From assembly GCF_023806635.1 (NCBI RefSeq), contig NZ_JAMTDQ010000023.1, positions 87,724 through 151,723 on the forward strand: DNA of 64,000 bases, in the 5' to 3' direction. The DNA is from Accumulibacter sp. (lineage in GTDB: Bacteria; Pseudomonadota; Gammaproteobacteria; Burkholderiales; Rhodocyclaceae). Positions 47,962 through 56,450 of this stretch are shown here, piece after piece (position 1 is the stretch's first letter; each line of letters begins with the position of its first letter). The translations under genes and the position numbers were made by a program. The notes under the pieces were generated by a model, which saw only the letters and a list, made by a program, of their open reading frames with translations, ran no database searches and was not told the origin of the DNA.

Positions 47962-48907
47962 GCCAGCCGAGCCAGCCGAGCCAGCCGAGCCAGCCGAGCC
48001 AGCCGAGCCAGCCGAGGCTGACCTCGCGGCGATCGATTCGTTCTGCGATACGCTCTGGCTCGAGGACGGGCTGGCGAGGGCTTCGCTCGCCAGTTATCGC
48101 AGCGACCTGTTGCAGCTCGCCGGCTGGCTTGCCGGGGAGCAGCGCGGCAGCCTCTGCGACCTCGACGAAGCGACCCTGCTGGCCTTCGTCGCTACACGCC
48201 TGCACAGCCTGCGTGCTTCCTCGCAGGCGCGTTACCTGTCGACCCTGCGCCGCTTCTACCGCCATCGGCTCGCGCGTGGGCTGCGCCCCGACGATCCGAC
48301 GTCGCGCATCGCCATGCCGGCGAAGCCTGCACGCTTGCCGAAAGTGCTGTCCGAGGCGCAGGTCGAAGCCCTGCTCGCCGCGCCGGCGATCGGGACGACG
48401 CTCGGCCAGCGCGATCGCGCGATGCTCGAAACACTTTACGCCACCGGCCTGCGCGTCAGCGAACTCGTCGGCCTGCGGCTGCACGAGCTCAGCCTCGACA
48501 TGGGCGTGTTGCGCGTGTTCGGCAAGGGTGGCAAGGAGCGCCTGGTGCCACTGGGCGAGGAGGCGACCGACTGGCTGCGGCGCTACCTTGCCGAGGCGCG
48601 GCGGGCGCTGCTCGACGGCAGGCAGAGCGACGATCTCTTCGTCACCGCCCGCGCGGCGGCGATGACGCGGCAGGCGTTCTGGCAGTTGATCAAGCGCTAC
48701 GCGGTCGTCGCCGGGATCGACCCCGCCCGGCTGTCGCCGCATGTCCTGCGCCACGCCTTCGCCACGCATCTCATCAACCACGGCGCCGACCTGCGCGTCG
48801 TCCAGTTGCTGCTCGGTCACGCCGACATCTCGACGACGCAGATCTATACCCACGTCGCACGCGAACGACTGAAGCAGCTGCACGCGCAGCACCACCCGCG
48901 CGGCTGA
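47948..48907 (+). CDS. xerD: Tyrosine recombinase XerD
   Basis: A 319-residue site-specific recombinase that, with XerC, resolves chromosome dimers at dif. The catalytic set is complete: Arg169 (TGLRVSE), the beta-hairpin Lys in GKGGKER, His265 and Arg268 (HVLRHAF), the His of LGHADIS, and the nucleophile Tyr300 in QIYTHV. An odd N-terminal tail of about 20 residues is Pro-Ala-Glu repeated, encoded by a 9-bp tandem repeat. The ATG at 47948 lies inside the end of ogt. Confidence 0.94.
   Translation: MKPAEPAEPAEPAEPAEPAEPAEADLAAIDSFCDTLWLEDGLARASLASYRSDLLQLAGWLAGEQRGSLCDLDEATLLAFVATRLHSLRASSQARYLSTLRRFYRHRLARGLRPDDPTSRIAMPAKPARLPKVLSEAQVEALLAAPAIGTTLGQRDRAMLETLYATGLRVSELVGLRLHELSLDMGVLRVFGKGGKERLVPLGEEATDWLRRYLAEARRALLDGRQSDDLFVTARAAAMTRQAFWQLIKRYAVVAGIDPARLSPHVLRHAFATHLINHGADLRVVQLLLGHADISTTQIYTHVARERLKQLHAQHHPRG
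47960..48013 (+). repeat. Six-copy 9-bp tandem repeat in xerD
   Basis: The unit GAGCCAGCC is repeated six times without change (54 bases), encoding Pro-Ala-Glu repeats. Because the unit is three codons, gain or loss keeps the xerD frame. It starts inside the overlap with ogt. Confidence 0.9.
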
Positions 48908-49495
48908 TCAGGAGGCGCCAGCGCCGCCGCGCCGGTTGAGGTAGTGCAGGACGGCGCCGCTGCCCGAGCGCTCGTCGCCATCGCCGGCGGCGAGTTCGAG
49001 CAGCGTGATGCTGCCGAAGTCGAGCAGCAGCCGGCTCCACTCGTCGATCGGCAGGCGCAGCCAGTGGCCGAGCAGCACGCGGATGACGCCGGCGTGGGTG
49101 ACGAGGGCACAATCGCTCGCCGGCAGGTCGCCGACGCAATCGATCGCGCGTGCGCGCAGCATGGCGACCGACTCGCCGCCGGGCGGCACGAAGTGCAGCA
49201 CGTCGGCAGCCCAGGCGTCGAGCAGGCGGCGCTCGATCTGCTCCCAGCGGCGGCCCTCCCAGTCGCCGAAGTCGATCTCCTGCAGCCGCTCATCGCAGGA
49301 CGGCTGCGGGTGCAGTGCGCTTGCCAGGCGGCGGGCCCTCTGCAGCGGACTGCTGATCACCGGCGTCGCGTCCGGCAGCAGCGGGCGCAGGCGCGCGGCG
49401 ACCGGCTGCGGGTCCTCGGCCTCGACGTCGAGCCGGCCGTAGCAGACGCCGTCGTCGAGCAGCGGGCGCGGATGGCGGATCAGGAAAAGTCGCAC
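48908..49495 (-). CDS. cobC: Histidine phosphatase, probable alpha-ribazole phosphatase
   Basis: A 195-residue phosphoglycerate-mutase-like phosphatase: the phosphohistidine motif is LIRHPRP (RHG variant with Pro), followed by SSPLQRARRLA, LQEIDFGDWEGRRW and the second histidine in VTHAGVIRVLL. It overlaps cobS by 16 bases, which argues that it dephosphorylates alpha-ribazole 5'-phosphate in cobalamin synthesis. The symbol rests on that context. Confidence 0.85.
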   Translation of the reverse strand: MRLFLIRHPRPLLDDGVCYGRLDVEAEDPQPVAARLRPLLPDATPVISSPLQRARRLASALHPQPSCDERLQEIDFGDWEGRRWEQIERRLLDAWAADVLHFVPPGGESVAMLRARAIDCVGDLPASDCALVTHAGVIRVLLGHWLRLPIDEWSRLLLDFGSITLLELAAGDGDERSGSGAVLHYLNRRGGAGAS

Positions 49496-50232
49496 AGCAG
49501 TCCGCAGTAGAAGGCGAGCTCCGCCAGCTGCTGCGTCGCGCCGAGGCAGTCGCCGGTGTAGCCACCGATCCTTCGCCGGTAGAGGCGGGCCAGCCAGAGG
49601 GTGGCCAGTGCCGCCAGCAGGCAGCCGCAGGCTGCCGGCAGAGCCGGCAGAAGCAGCAGCGGCAGCAGTGCCGTGCCGCCGGCGAAGGCGAGTTCACCGC
49701 TGCCGATGCGCGTCGCCAGCGGCTTCGCCTTGCCCTCGTCGCGCACGTAATCGAGGCCGCGCAGCAGAGTGGTCGCGGCGAAACGCGACACGGCGTGGCC
49801 GGCGACGAGCGCCAGCGGGATGGTCAGCGGATCGAGTTCGATCAGCGCGCAGAAGCGGGCAAGCAGCAGCATGACCAGCGCGATGGCACCGAAGCTGCCG
49901 ATCCGGGAATCCTTCATGATGCCAAGGATCTGCGCCTTTTCCCAGCCGCCGCCGAAGCCGTCCACCATGTCGCTCCAGCCATCCTCGTGGAAGGCGCCGG
50001 TCAGGTATAGCGTGGTCGCCATGGCCGCGAGAACCGCCAGCGTCGTCGGCCAGAATGACGCAGCCAGCAGGTAGACCAGCGCCGCCAGTGCGCCGACGAG
50101 CACACCGACCGCAGGGAAGTAGCGCGCCGAGTGGTCGAGTGCGACGCTGTCGTGGCCGACCCATGCCGGTACCGGCAGGCGGGTGAAGAAGCGCAGCGCG
50201 CCGAAGAAGTACTCGAGCTCGCGCCTAAGCAT
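49480..50232 (-). CDS. cobS: Adenosylcobinamide-GDP ribazoletransferase (cobalamin synthase)
   Basis: A 250-residue inner-membrane enzyme joining adenosylcobinamide-GDP to alpha-ribazole. Conserved pieces are FFGALRFFTRLPVPAWVG, the aspartate motif GAFHEDGWSDMVDGFGGGW and KDSRIGSFGAIALVMLL. It has about six membrane helices. It overlaps the phosphatase gene downstream. Cobalamin-dependent enzymes are used by polyphosphate accumulators for propionyl-CoA metabolism, which fits the proposed host. Confidence 0.95.
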   Translation of the reverse strand: MLRRELEYFFGALRFFTRLPVPAWVGHDSVALDHSARYFPAVGVLVGALAALVYLLAASFWPTTLAVLAAMATTLYLTGAFHEDGWSDMVDGFGGGWEKAQILGIMKDSRIGSFGAIALVMLLLARFCALIELDPLTIPLALVAGHAVSRFAATTLLRGLDYVRDEGKAKPLATRIGSGELAFAGGTALLPLLLLPALPAACGCLLAALATLWLARLYRRRIGGYTGDCLGATQQLAELAFYCGLLCDFS

Positions 50233-50428
50233 GTCGGTCGCGGCGTCGGTGTGCGCTGGCGGGCTGGCGCGGTTGCGGCGCTGTGGTCGGCTGCCCTGCT
50301 GCTGTTCGTGCGGACATGGTTTCGAGGATCCCGAGAGCGATGCGCGATGGTATCCTGATCGGGCGGCGGACGGGCAGCCGCACTCGCGGCGCCGCCGGAT
50401 CGGCGGCCCGAGTCGACCGGGCGGACTG

Positions 50429-51088
50429 ATGACAGGGCAAGAGGAAATGGACGTGCAGTCGTGCGCTGCCGCTGCCGATCTGCTGCAGCGGGTCGGCGGC
50501 CGCAGGTTTCACACCGTCCTTGCCGATCCGCCGTGGCAGTTCGACAACCGTACCGGCAAGATGGCGCCCGAGCACAAGCGCCTGAACCGCTATGCGACGC
50601 TGACCCTGGACGAGATTCTGCACCTGCCGGTGGCGCGCATCGTCGAGGACACCGCGCACCTCTACCTGTGGGTGCCGAACGCCCTGTTGCCGCAGGGCCT
50701 GGCCGTCCTTGCCGCCTGGGGATTCGACTACAAGAGCAACATCGTCTGGCACAAGGTGCGCAAGGATGGCGGCCCGGACGGTCGCGGTGTCGGTTTCTAC
50801 TTCCGCAACACGACCGAGCTGATCCTCTTTGGCGTGCGCGGCAGGAATGCCCGCACGCTGGCACCTGGCCGCCGCCAGGTGAACATCATCAAGAGCCGCA
50901 AGCGCGAGCACTCGCGCAAGCCGGACGAGGCCTACGAACTGATCGAGGCGTGCTCGCCCGGACCCTTCCTCGAGTTGTTCGCCCGCGGATCGCGCGCCGG
51001 CTGGCAGACCTGGGGCAGCCAGGCGGATTCCTACGCCCCGGACTGGCCGACCTACGCGCACCACTCGCAGGCAACCGCGAAGGATTGA
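50429..51088 (+). CDS. MT-A70 family N6-adenine methyltransferase
   Basis: The 219-residue SAM-dependent enzyme has the catalytic DPPW tetrad (Asp33-Trp36) in VLADPPWQFDNRTGKM, LYLWVPNALLPQGLAVLAAW, IVWHKVRKDGG and FRNTTELILFGVRG, all typical of MT-A70. It probably methylates adenine in DNA, as in phage- and plasmid-borne homologues. No restriction enzyme is adjacent. It is followed by a SWIM-SNF2 helicase 210 bases downstream. The ATG at 50429 is the likely start; the frame is open from 50183, overlapping the divergent cobS. Confidence 0.88.
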   Translation: MTGQEEMDVQSCAAAADLLQRVGGRRFHTVLADPPWQFDNRTGKMAPEHKRLNRYATLTLDEILHLPVARIVEDTAHLYLWVPNALLPQGLAVLAAWGFDYKSNIVWHKVRKDGGPDGRGVGFYFRNTTELILFGVRGRNARTLAPGRRQVNIIKSRKREHSRKPDEAYELIEACSPGPFLELFARGSRAGWQTWGSQADSYAPDWPTYAHHSQATAKD

Positions 51089-51298
51089 CGGCGGCTCCCC
51101 GCGTGGCCACGGTGCCGTATCGATTGTGTCTCGGGTGTTTCGGGGGCTTGAGTTTTCGGCATCGCTTGCGCATAGTGGCGGCTTTGCCAGCGGCTCCCGG
51201 CGATCCTTCTGCGCCATCACCCGCTGCCGTTCCTGCCGCCATTCGCCGACCGGCAAGTGGCAGCGGCGACACCTGCAGACCCGACCAGCGGAGCAACG

Positions 51299-53896
51299 AT
51301 GCCACGAGAAAGCATGAACCAGACGAACGACAGGGCGAACGGCAAGGGCCGCAAGACCAGCCAGCGCAGCACGACGCCGCCGCGCCTTTCCCGGCTGCGC
51401 CAACCCGCCGAGCTGACGGTCGACGACTGGCAGCGCGAACTGCGCCGGCAGTACGGCCGCGAGCAGCGCTTCGGTTTCGAGAATCTCGGTGACGATCCGG
51501 TTTTTTCCGAGTTCGCGGTGTACAACCCCGACAGTCGGCGGCGCTACCGGGTCGTCATCCGCGGCGACCAGCCCGGCGACAACCGCTGCTCGTGTCCGGA
51601 TTTCTCGACCAACGACCTGGGAACCTGCAAGCACATCGAATTCACCCTCGGACAGATCGGCAACCGGCCGGACGGCAGGCGGGCGCTCGCCGCCGGTTTC
51701 CAGGGCGCCTTCAGCGAGCTCTTTCTCGACTACGCCGGGCAGCGTCGCGTGCGGCTGCGCCCCGGCGGCGAGTTGCCGGCCGACTTGCTGCCGCTGGCGT
51801 ACGAGCTGTTCGACCGGGATGCGGGGTGGCAATTGCCGAGCGAGCGTTTCGTCGATCTGCCGGCTTTCATCGACCGCGCTCGTGCCGCCGGTCACGACCT
51901 GCGCTGCGACGACGATGCGCTCGCCTTCATCGCCGAACTGCGCGATCGCGACATCCGCCAGCAGGCCCTTGCCGCCGCCTATCCGCTGGCCAGCGACAGC
52001 CCCGAACTCGCCGCCCTGCTCAAGGTCAAGCTCTACCCCTACCAGCGCCAGGGGGCACTGTTCGCGGCACGTGCCGGGCGGGTGCTGATCGGCGACGAGA
52101 TGGGTCTCGGCAAGACGGTGCAGGCGATCGCGGCGATGGAGATCTTCGCCCGCCACTTCGGCGCCGAGCGTGTCCTGGTCGTCTGCCCGACCTCGCTCAA
52201 GCACCAGTGGCAGCGCGAGATCGCCCGCTTCAGCGAGCGCCAGGCGATGGTGATCGGTGGCCTGCGGGCGGTGCGCCAGACGCGTTATGCGCAGCCCGAC
52301 TTCTGCAAGATCACCAACTACGAAACGCTCAGCCGCGACCTCGACCTGATCCAGGCCTGGGCGCCCGACGTGGTGGTCGTCGACGAAGCGCAGCGGATCA
52401 AGAACTGGAACACGATCGCCGCCCGTGCCCTGAAACAGATCGACAGCCCCTACGCCGTCGTCCTCACCGGCACGCCACTCGAGAACCGGCTCGAGGAACT
52501 GATCTCGATCGTCCAGTTCGTCGACCAGCACCGACTTGGACCGACGTGGCGGCTGCTGCACGAACACCAGCAGCGCGACGAGCATGGTCGCGTCGTCGGC
52601 TATCGCGAACTGCATCGCATCGGCGAGACGCTGGCGCCGATCATGCTGCGCCGGCGCAAGGCGGAAGTGCTCGAACAACTTCCCGAGCGCGTCGACAACA
52701 CGCTGCTGATGCCGATGAGCGCCCTGCAGGCGAGGCATCACGAGGAGAACGCCGAGATCGTCGCGCGCATCGTGCAGCGCTGGCGGCGTACCGGCTTCCT
52801 CTCCGAGAAGGAGCAACTCCGCCTGCACTGCTCGCTGCAGAACATGCGCATGGCGTGCAACAGCAGCTTCCTGATCGACAAGGAAACCGACGACGGCTAC
52901 AAGGCCGATGAGTTGATCGCGCTGCTCGATGTCCTCTTCGACGACCCGCAGGCCAAGGTCGTCGTCTTCAGCCAGTGGCTGCGCACGCACGAGCTGATCA
53001 TCCGCCGCCTGCGGCAACGTGGCTGGGAACACGTGCTGTTCCATGGCGGCGTTGCCGGCGACAAGCGCGGCGCCCTCGTCGATCGCTTCCACAGCGACGC
53101 CGACTGCCGCGTCTTCCTCAGTACCGATGCCGGCGGCGTTGGCCTCAACCTGCAGCACGCGGCGGCGGTGGTGGTCAACATGGATCTGCCGTGGAATCCG
53201 GCGGTTCTCGAGCAGCGGATCGGCCGCGTCCATCGCCTCGGCCAGACGCGCGGCGTGCAGGTGGTCAATTTCGTCGCCCGCGGCACGATCGAGGAGGGCA
53301 TGCTCTCGGTGCTCGCGTTCAAGCAGTCGCTGTTCTCCGGCGTGCTCGACGGTGGCGACGACGAGGTCGTGCTGCAGGGAACACGGTTGTCCAAGTTCAT
53401 GGAGACGGTCGACCGCGTGACCGGCCAGATGGCCGGCGAAACGACCGCCAGCGAAGACGAGCGTCACGATACCCCGCCACTCGAGGCAACCAGCGAAGCC
53501 GGTGTCGCCGCTGCCGCAGACGGCGAAGAGGAGTACCAGGGAACGGGGTCGCCGCTGCCGGTTGCGGCGCAGGTAGAGGTGCAGGTAGAGGCGCAGATGG
53601 TGCCGCAGGCTGGCGAGCCACCGGCAGCAACGGTGGCTGAGGCGCCCGCGGCGGCAACGGGCACACCGGCTCCGAGCACCCCGGCCCCGCCCGCCGACCC
53701 GTGGTCGCCGCTGCTCTCCGCCGGCGTGCAACTGCTTGGCGAACTCGCCGCCGCGTCGAGCGGCGAGCGCCCATCGCCGTGGGTGCAGACCGATCCGGCG
53801 ACCGGCGAGCGCTTCCTCAAGCTGCCGGTTCCCGATCCGCAGACCGTGCAGCGCCTCGCCGAGGGCCTGCTCGGTCTGCTCGGCGGACGCAAGTAA
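51299..53896 (+). CDS. SWIM zinc-finger SNF2 helicase
   Basis: The 865-residue SF2 ATPase has an N-terminal SWIM zinc-binding motif (Cys97, Cys99 in CSCPDF; Cys110, His112 in CKH) and the two SNF2 lobes: GDEMGLGKTVQAIAAM (Lys272), VVVDEAQRIKNW (DEAQ from residue 362), LTGTPLENRLEELISIVQF, VFSQWLRTHELIIRRL and QRIGRVHRLGQ. A Pro/Ala/Glu-rich tail precedes the conserved end GERFLKLPVPDPQ. Predicted to translocate on and remodel double-stranded DNA. The ATG at 51299 has GGAG upstream. The last part of the gene is repeated at 54428-54530. Confidence 0.93.
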   Translation: MPRESMNQTNDRANGKGRKTSQRSTTPPRLSRLRQPAELTVDDWQRELRRQYGREQRFGFENLGDDPVFSEFAVYNPDSRRRYRVVIRGDQPGDNRCSCPDFSTNDLGTCKHIEFTLGQIGNRPDGRRALAAGFQGAFSELFLDYAGQRRVRLRPGGELPADLLPLAYELFDRDAGWQLPSERFVDLPAFIDRARAAGHDLRCDDDALAFIAELRDRDIRQQALAAAYPLASDSPELAALLKVKLYPYQRQGALFAARAGRVLIGDEMGLGKTVQAIAAMEIFARHFGAERVLVVCPTSLKHQWQREIARFSERQAMVIGGLRAVRQTRYAQPDFCKITNYETLSRDLDLIQAWAPDVVVVDEAQRIKNWNTIAARALKQIDSPYAVVLTGTPLENRLEELISIVQFVDQHRLGPTWRLLHEHQQRDEHGRVVGYRELHRIGETLAPIMLRRRKAEVLEQLPERVDNTLLMPMSALQARHHEENAEIVARIVQRWRRTGFLSEKEQLRLHCSLQNMRMACNSSFLIDKETDDGYKADELIALLDVLFDDPQAKVVVFSQWLRTHELIIRRLRQRGWEHVLFHGGVAGDKRGALVDRFHSDADCRVFLSTDAGGVGLNLQHAAAVVVNMDLPWNPAVLEQRIGRVHRLGQTRGVQVVNFVARGTIEEGMLSVLAFKQSLFSGVLDGGDDEVVLQGTRLSKFMETVDRVTGQMAGETTASEDERHDTPPLEATSEAGVAAAADGEEEYQGTGSPLPVAAQVEVQVEAQMVPQAGEPPAATVAEAPAAATGTPAPSTPAPPADPWSPLLSAGVQLLGELAAASSGERPSPWVQTDPATGERFLKLPVPDPQTVQRLAEGLLGLLGGRK

Positions 53897-53905
53897 AAGA
53901 ACGGG
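53803..53905. repeat. 103-bp direct repeat, copy 1 (3' end of SNF2 gene)
   Basis: Covers the last 31 codons and the stop of the helicase plus 9 bases. Matches copy 2 (54428-54530) at 100 of 103 positions. The repeats are 625 bases apart. Confidence 0.95.
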
Positions 53906-54022
53906 AGCACTCGCAGGACAGGAAATCCGGCGCCAGCCAGCGCGTGTTCATCAGCCTCCATAAGCCCCCCTCGCGGGTGGCTGCGGGTGCAATCGCCTCT
54001 TCCATGCGCAAGGCGGACAGCA

Positions 54023-54346
54023 ATGAAACGGACCTCTTCTATCGATACGCGGGATACTTCTGACGACGCGCCGAAGCTCACGCCAGCGGACTTCGAGCGC
54101 GCCCGGCCGCGAATCGCCGGCAGGGATGTCAGTCGCGCCGAGTGGCAGGCCGCAGTGCGCCAACGCGTCGGCAAGTTGCGGATCAGCATCATGCTCGATG
54201 CGCCCATCGTGGAACACTTCAAGGCGCTGGCTGGCGAGCGTGGCTACCAGACGATCATCAACGACACCCTTCGCCGCGTCATCGAAAGCGGTCACCTGGA
54301 AGCCGACCTGCGGCAGCTCATTCGCGAAGAACTCGCGCGGCGCTGA
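54023..54346 (+). CDS. BrnA-type antitoxin
   Basis: The 107-residue protein has the BrnA/DUF4415-like C-terminal ribbon-helix-helix: KLRISIMLDAPIVEHFKALA followed by YQTIINDTLRRVIES, after a helical N-terminus. BrnA antitoxins bind DNA and neutralise the ribonuclease toxin BrnT. BrnT normally lies directly upstream, but only 117 bases separate this ATG from the repeat, too few for a toxin. One frame there ends with SMRKADSNETDLFYRY, which could be the remains of a BrnT C-terminus. So it is probably an orphan antitoxin lying between the direct repeats. Confidence 0.78.
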   Translation: MKRTSSIDTRDTSDDAPKLTPADFERARPRIAGRDVSRAEWQAAVRQRVGKLRISIMLDAPIVEHFKALAGERGYQTIINDTLRRVIESGHLEADLRQLIREELARR

Positions 54347-54391
54347 AGAGACTCCACACTCAGCGGAGTCGTCCGCTCGTTCGATAGCGTG

Positions 54392-54512
54392 CCACGGCGG
54401 CGTTGCCAGCGACAAGGGCTGGATCCTCGGCGAGCGCTTCCTCAAGCTGCCGGTTCCCGATCCGCAAACCGTGCAGCGCCTCGCCGAGGGCCTGCTCGGT
54501 CTGCTCGGCTGA
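54392..54512 (+). pseudogene. Deletion remnant of a second SNF2 helicase copy
   Basis: The 25 bases at 54392-54416 match the helicase at 53041-53065 (the HGGVAGDK segment) with two differences. After an 11-base junction, 54428-54530 match the helicase 3' end, including GERFLKLPVPDPQ, ending in TGA at 54510. The 737 helicase bases between these segments are missing. This is best read as a duplicated gene with an internal deletion, in frame but without a start. Confidence 0.75.
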
Positions 54513-54530
54513 CGCAAGTGAAAGAACGGG
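54428..54530. repeat. 103-bp direct repeat, copy 2
   Basis: Second copy of the helicase 3' end, 625 bases downstream of copy 1, with three substitutions, one of which converts GGA to the stop TGA two codons before the original end. Confidence 0.95.
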
Positions 54531-54558
54531 CGCGCCCGGCCGTTGGCTGGGCGCGCCC
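54528..54558. terminator. Strong hairpin between convergent genes
   Basis: Two copies of GGGCGCGCCC (54528-54537 and 54549-54558) pair over 10 bp, with inner GCC/GGC pairs extending the stem. There is no T run. It lies between the helicase remnant and the pfp stop and could serve both strands. Confidence 0.5.
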
Positions 54559-54580
54559 GCGGACTGCCGGGCGGTGCTCC

Positions 54581-56287
54581 TCAGCCGATGCGGAACATCA
54601 GCGAATCGGCACCCGAGTTCAGCGCGACGCTGATCGGCAGCTGGTGCGTCGTCGGACCCCAGAACTGCCGCGGACCCGGCGAGGAGAAGAGGTCAGCCGC
54701 CGCCCAGTCGTCACGCCGCGAAGCGAAGAACTTCATCGCCGGCGAGTCCATCTTCACCAGCGCCTTCTCGATCACGAACTCGTCCTTGCCGTGCCGCCGC
54801 TCGATGTTCAGCAGGCCGGCGAGCGGGATCGCCTGCGGCGTGCCGCCACTGCTCAGGCCGGTGATCGTCGCCATGTAGCCGGTGCGGCCGTCGAGGATCA
54901 GCGAGCCGGCGGTGAGGCCGAGGTTGTAGGTGTAGGCGGCGTCGAACAGCGTCGGCGCGCCGCAGCGGCCCTCGTAACCGAGGAAGTGGTTGTGCGCGGC
55001 AAAGGGAACCGCCGGGTCGAGTTCCCGCACCCGCTTCTTCGCCATGTCGATCAGCAACTGCTCGGTGGGGATCAGCGAGACCTGCAGGTTGCCATGCGAA
55101 TCGCGTTCGGCGAGAAGCATGTTGACGATGTAGTGCGGCAGCGAGGCGAGGAGGGCGGCGTTGTCGGCGCTCAGCTTGCTGCCGACGAAGCCCGCCTTGG
55201 CGTCGTCGGCGAGCGTCGCGAACTCGCCGGCGTGGTGCGCGAGGACGTCGTTGAGCTCGGCGATCATCGCGTTCATCTCCGGGATGAACTCGATCAGGCC
55301 CTCGGGCGCGAGCAGGACGCCATAGTTCATCCCCTTGTGCGAACGCTCGACGATGACCCGGGCGACGCGGTCGATGATGCTGGCGAGCGACTCCTTGTTG
55401 GTGGCGATCTCCTCGGAGATCAGCGCGATCGCCGGCTTCGTCTGCAGCGCCACCTCGAGCGCGACGTGCGAGGCCGAGCGGCCCATCAGCTTGACGAAGT
55501 GCCAGTACTTCAGTGACGAGCTGGTGTCCTGCAGGATGTTGCCGACCATCTCGCTGTAGATCCGCGTCGCGGTGTCGAAGCCGAAGGAGATCGACAGCAG
55601 GCCGGCGATCTGCAGGTCGCCGTCGATCGTCTTCGGCACGCCGATGACCTGGACGCCGGAACCGTCGGCCTTGACGCCGGTGAACAGCGATTCGGCGAGC
55701 ACCGCCGCGTTGGTGTTCGAGTCGTCACCACCGACGACGACGATCGCGTCGAGGTTGTGCCTGATGCAGGTCTCGCGCACCTGTGCAAACTGCTCGGCCG
55801 ACTTGATCTTCGTCCGGTCCGAGCCGAGGAAATCGAAGCCGCCGGTGTTGAGGATGAAGTCGACGTTGGCGTCGGTGATCTCGAACAGCGAGCCCTTGAG
55901 CAGGCCCTTGGGCCCGGCCTTGACGCCGAACAGCGTGTTGCCCGCACCGAGCACGCGCTTGAGGCCGCAGACGACGTTGTGGCCGCCGGCGGCCGGCCCG
56001 CCGGAAAAGAGGACGGCGACACGCTTGCCGGTGACGGCCGCGGTGCTGGCGCCGGCCGAGCTGAGGACGACGTTGCCGGAAGCGGCGACGGTTTGCGGGA
56101 ACTGCGCGCGAACCCCTTCCGCATCCCTGGTACCGAGGACCTGGCTGGTGTTGCTGAAGCGGACCGGCTGCGGGTGCTCGGACGAGCCGAAGGCGGCACA
56201 GACGGGCAGCGGGTTCTGGCGCACGGCCGTCTCGAAGATCGAGCGGTGCGCTTCGGTGTTGAGGAGCTGTTCTACGAGGGTACTCAT
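54581..56287 (-). CDS. pfp: Pyrophosphate-fructose-6-phosphate 1-phosphotransferase
   Basis: The 568-residue long-form PPi-dependent phosphofructokinase reversibly converts fructose 6-phosphate and pyrophosphate to fructose 1,6-bisphosphate. It carries VLFSGGPAAGGHNVV, the PPi-type VVVGGDDSNTNAAVLAE with the Asp that excludes ATP, PKTIDGDL, MGRSASHVALE and GYEGRCGAP. The protein is of the plant-beta-like long class. It lies just downstream of fba, with a terminator in between, linking consecutive glycolytic steps. Confidence 0.95.
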   Translation of the reverse strand: MSTLVEQLLNTEAHRSIFETAVRQNPLPVCAAFGSSEHPQPVRFSNTSQVLGTRDAEGVRAQFPQTVAASGNVVLSSAGASTAAVTGKRVAVLFSGGPAAGGHNVVCGLKRVLGAGNTLFGVKAGPKGLLKGSLFEITDANVDFILNTGGFDFLGSDRTKIKSAEQFAQVRETCIRHNLDAIVVVGGDDSNTNAAVLAESLFTGVKADGSGVQVIGVPKTIDGDLQIAGLLSISFGFDTATRIYSEMVGNILQDTSSSLKYWHFVKLMGRSASHVALEVALQTKPAIALISEEIATNKESLASIIDRVARVIVERSHKGMNYGVLLAPEGLIEFIPEMNAMIAELNDVLAHHAGEFATLADDAKAGFVGSKLSADNAALLASLPHYIVNMLLAERDSHGNLQVSLIPTEQLLIDMAKKRVRELDPAVPFAAHNHFLGYEGRCGAPTLFDAAYTYNLGLTAGSLILDGRTGYMATITGLSSGGTPQAIPLAGLLNIERRHGKDEFVIEKALVKMDSPAMKFFASRRDDWAAADLFSSPGPRQFWGPTTHQLPISVALNSGADSLMFRIG

Positions 56288-56397
56288 GCTTTGACCTCTA
56301 TGTCACGTGGTGTGGTTACGTGGTTGCCTGCTCCGGGCCGGCGCAGCGGGCCCATTGGCGGTGGTTGCAGACTGCGGTTCGGGGACGGGGCAGACAC

Positions 56398-56430
56398 AAA
56401 AACGGGCCAGTCCACCTCTGGACCAGCCCG
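56398..56430 (-). terminator. Rho-independent terminator of fba
   Basis: Read on the minus strand, a CGGGC / GCCCG stem with an inner GTCCA / TGGAC stem is followed by a T run (bases 56402-56398). It lies 21 bases past the fba stop and about 110 bases before the pfp ATG, so fba and pfp are probably separate transcripts. Confidence 0.75.
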
Positions 56431-56450
56431 CTGTCCTGCCATGCAGCCGA

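Noticed and set aside
50429-53896. DISARM or a restriction-modification system
   Set aside because: Only a methyltransferase and an SNF2 helicase are present; the DUF1998, PLD and helicase subunits of DISARM and any restriction endonuclease are missing.
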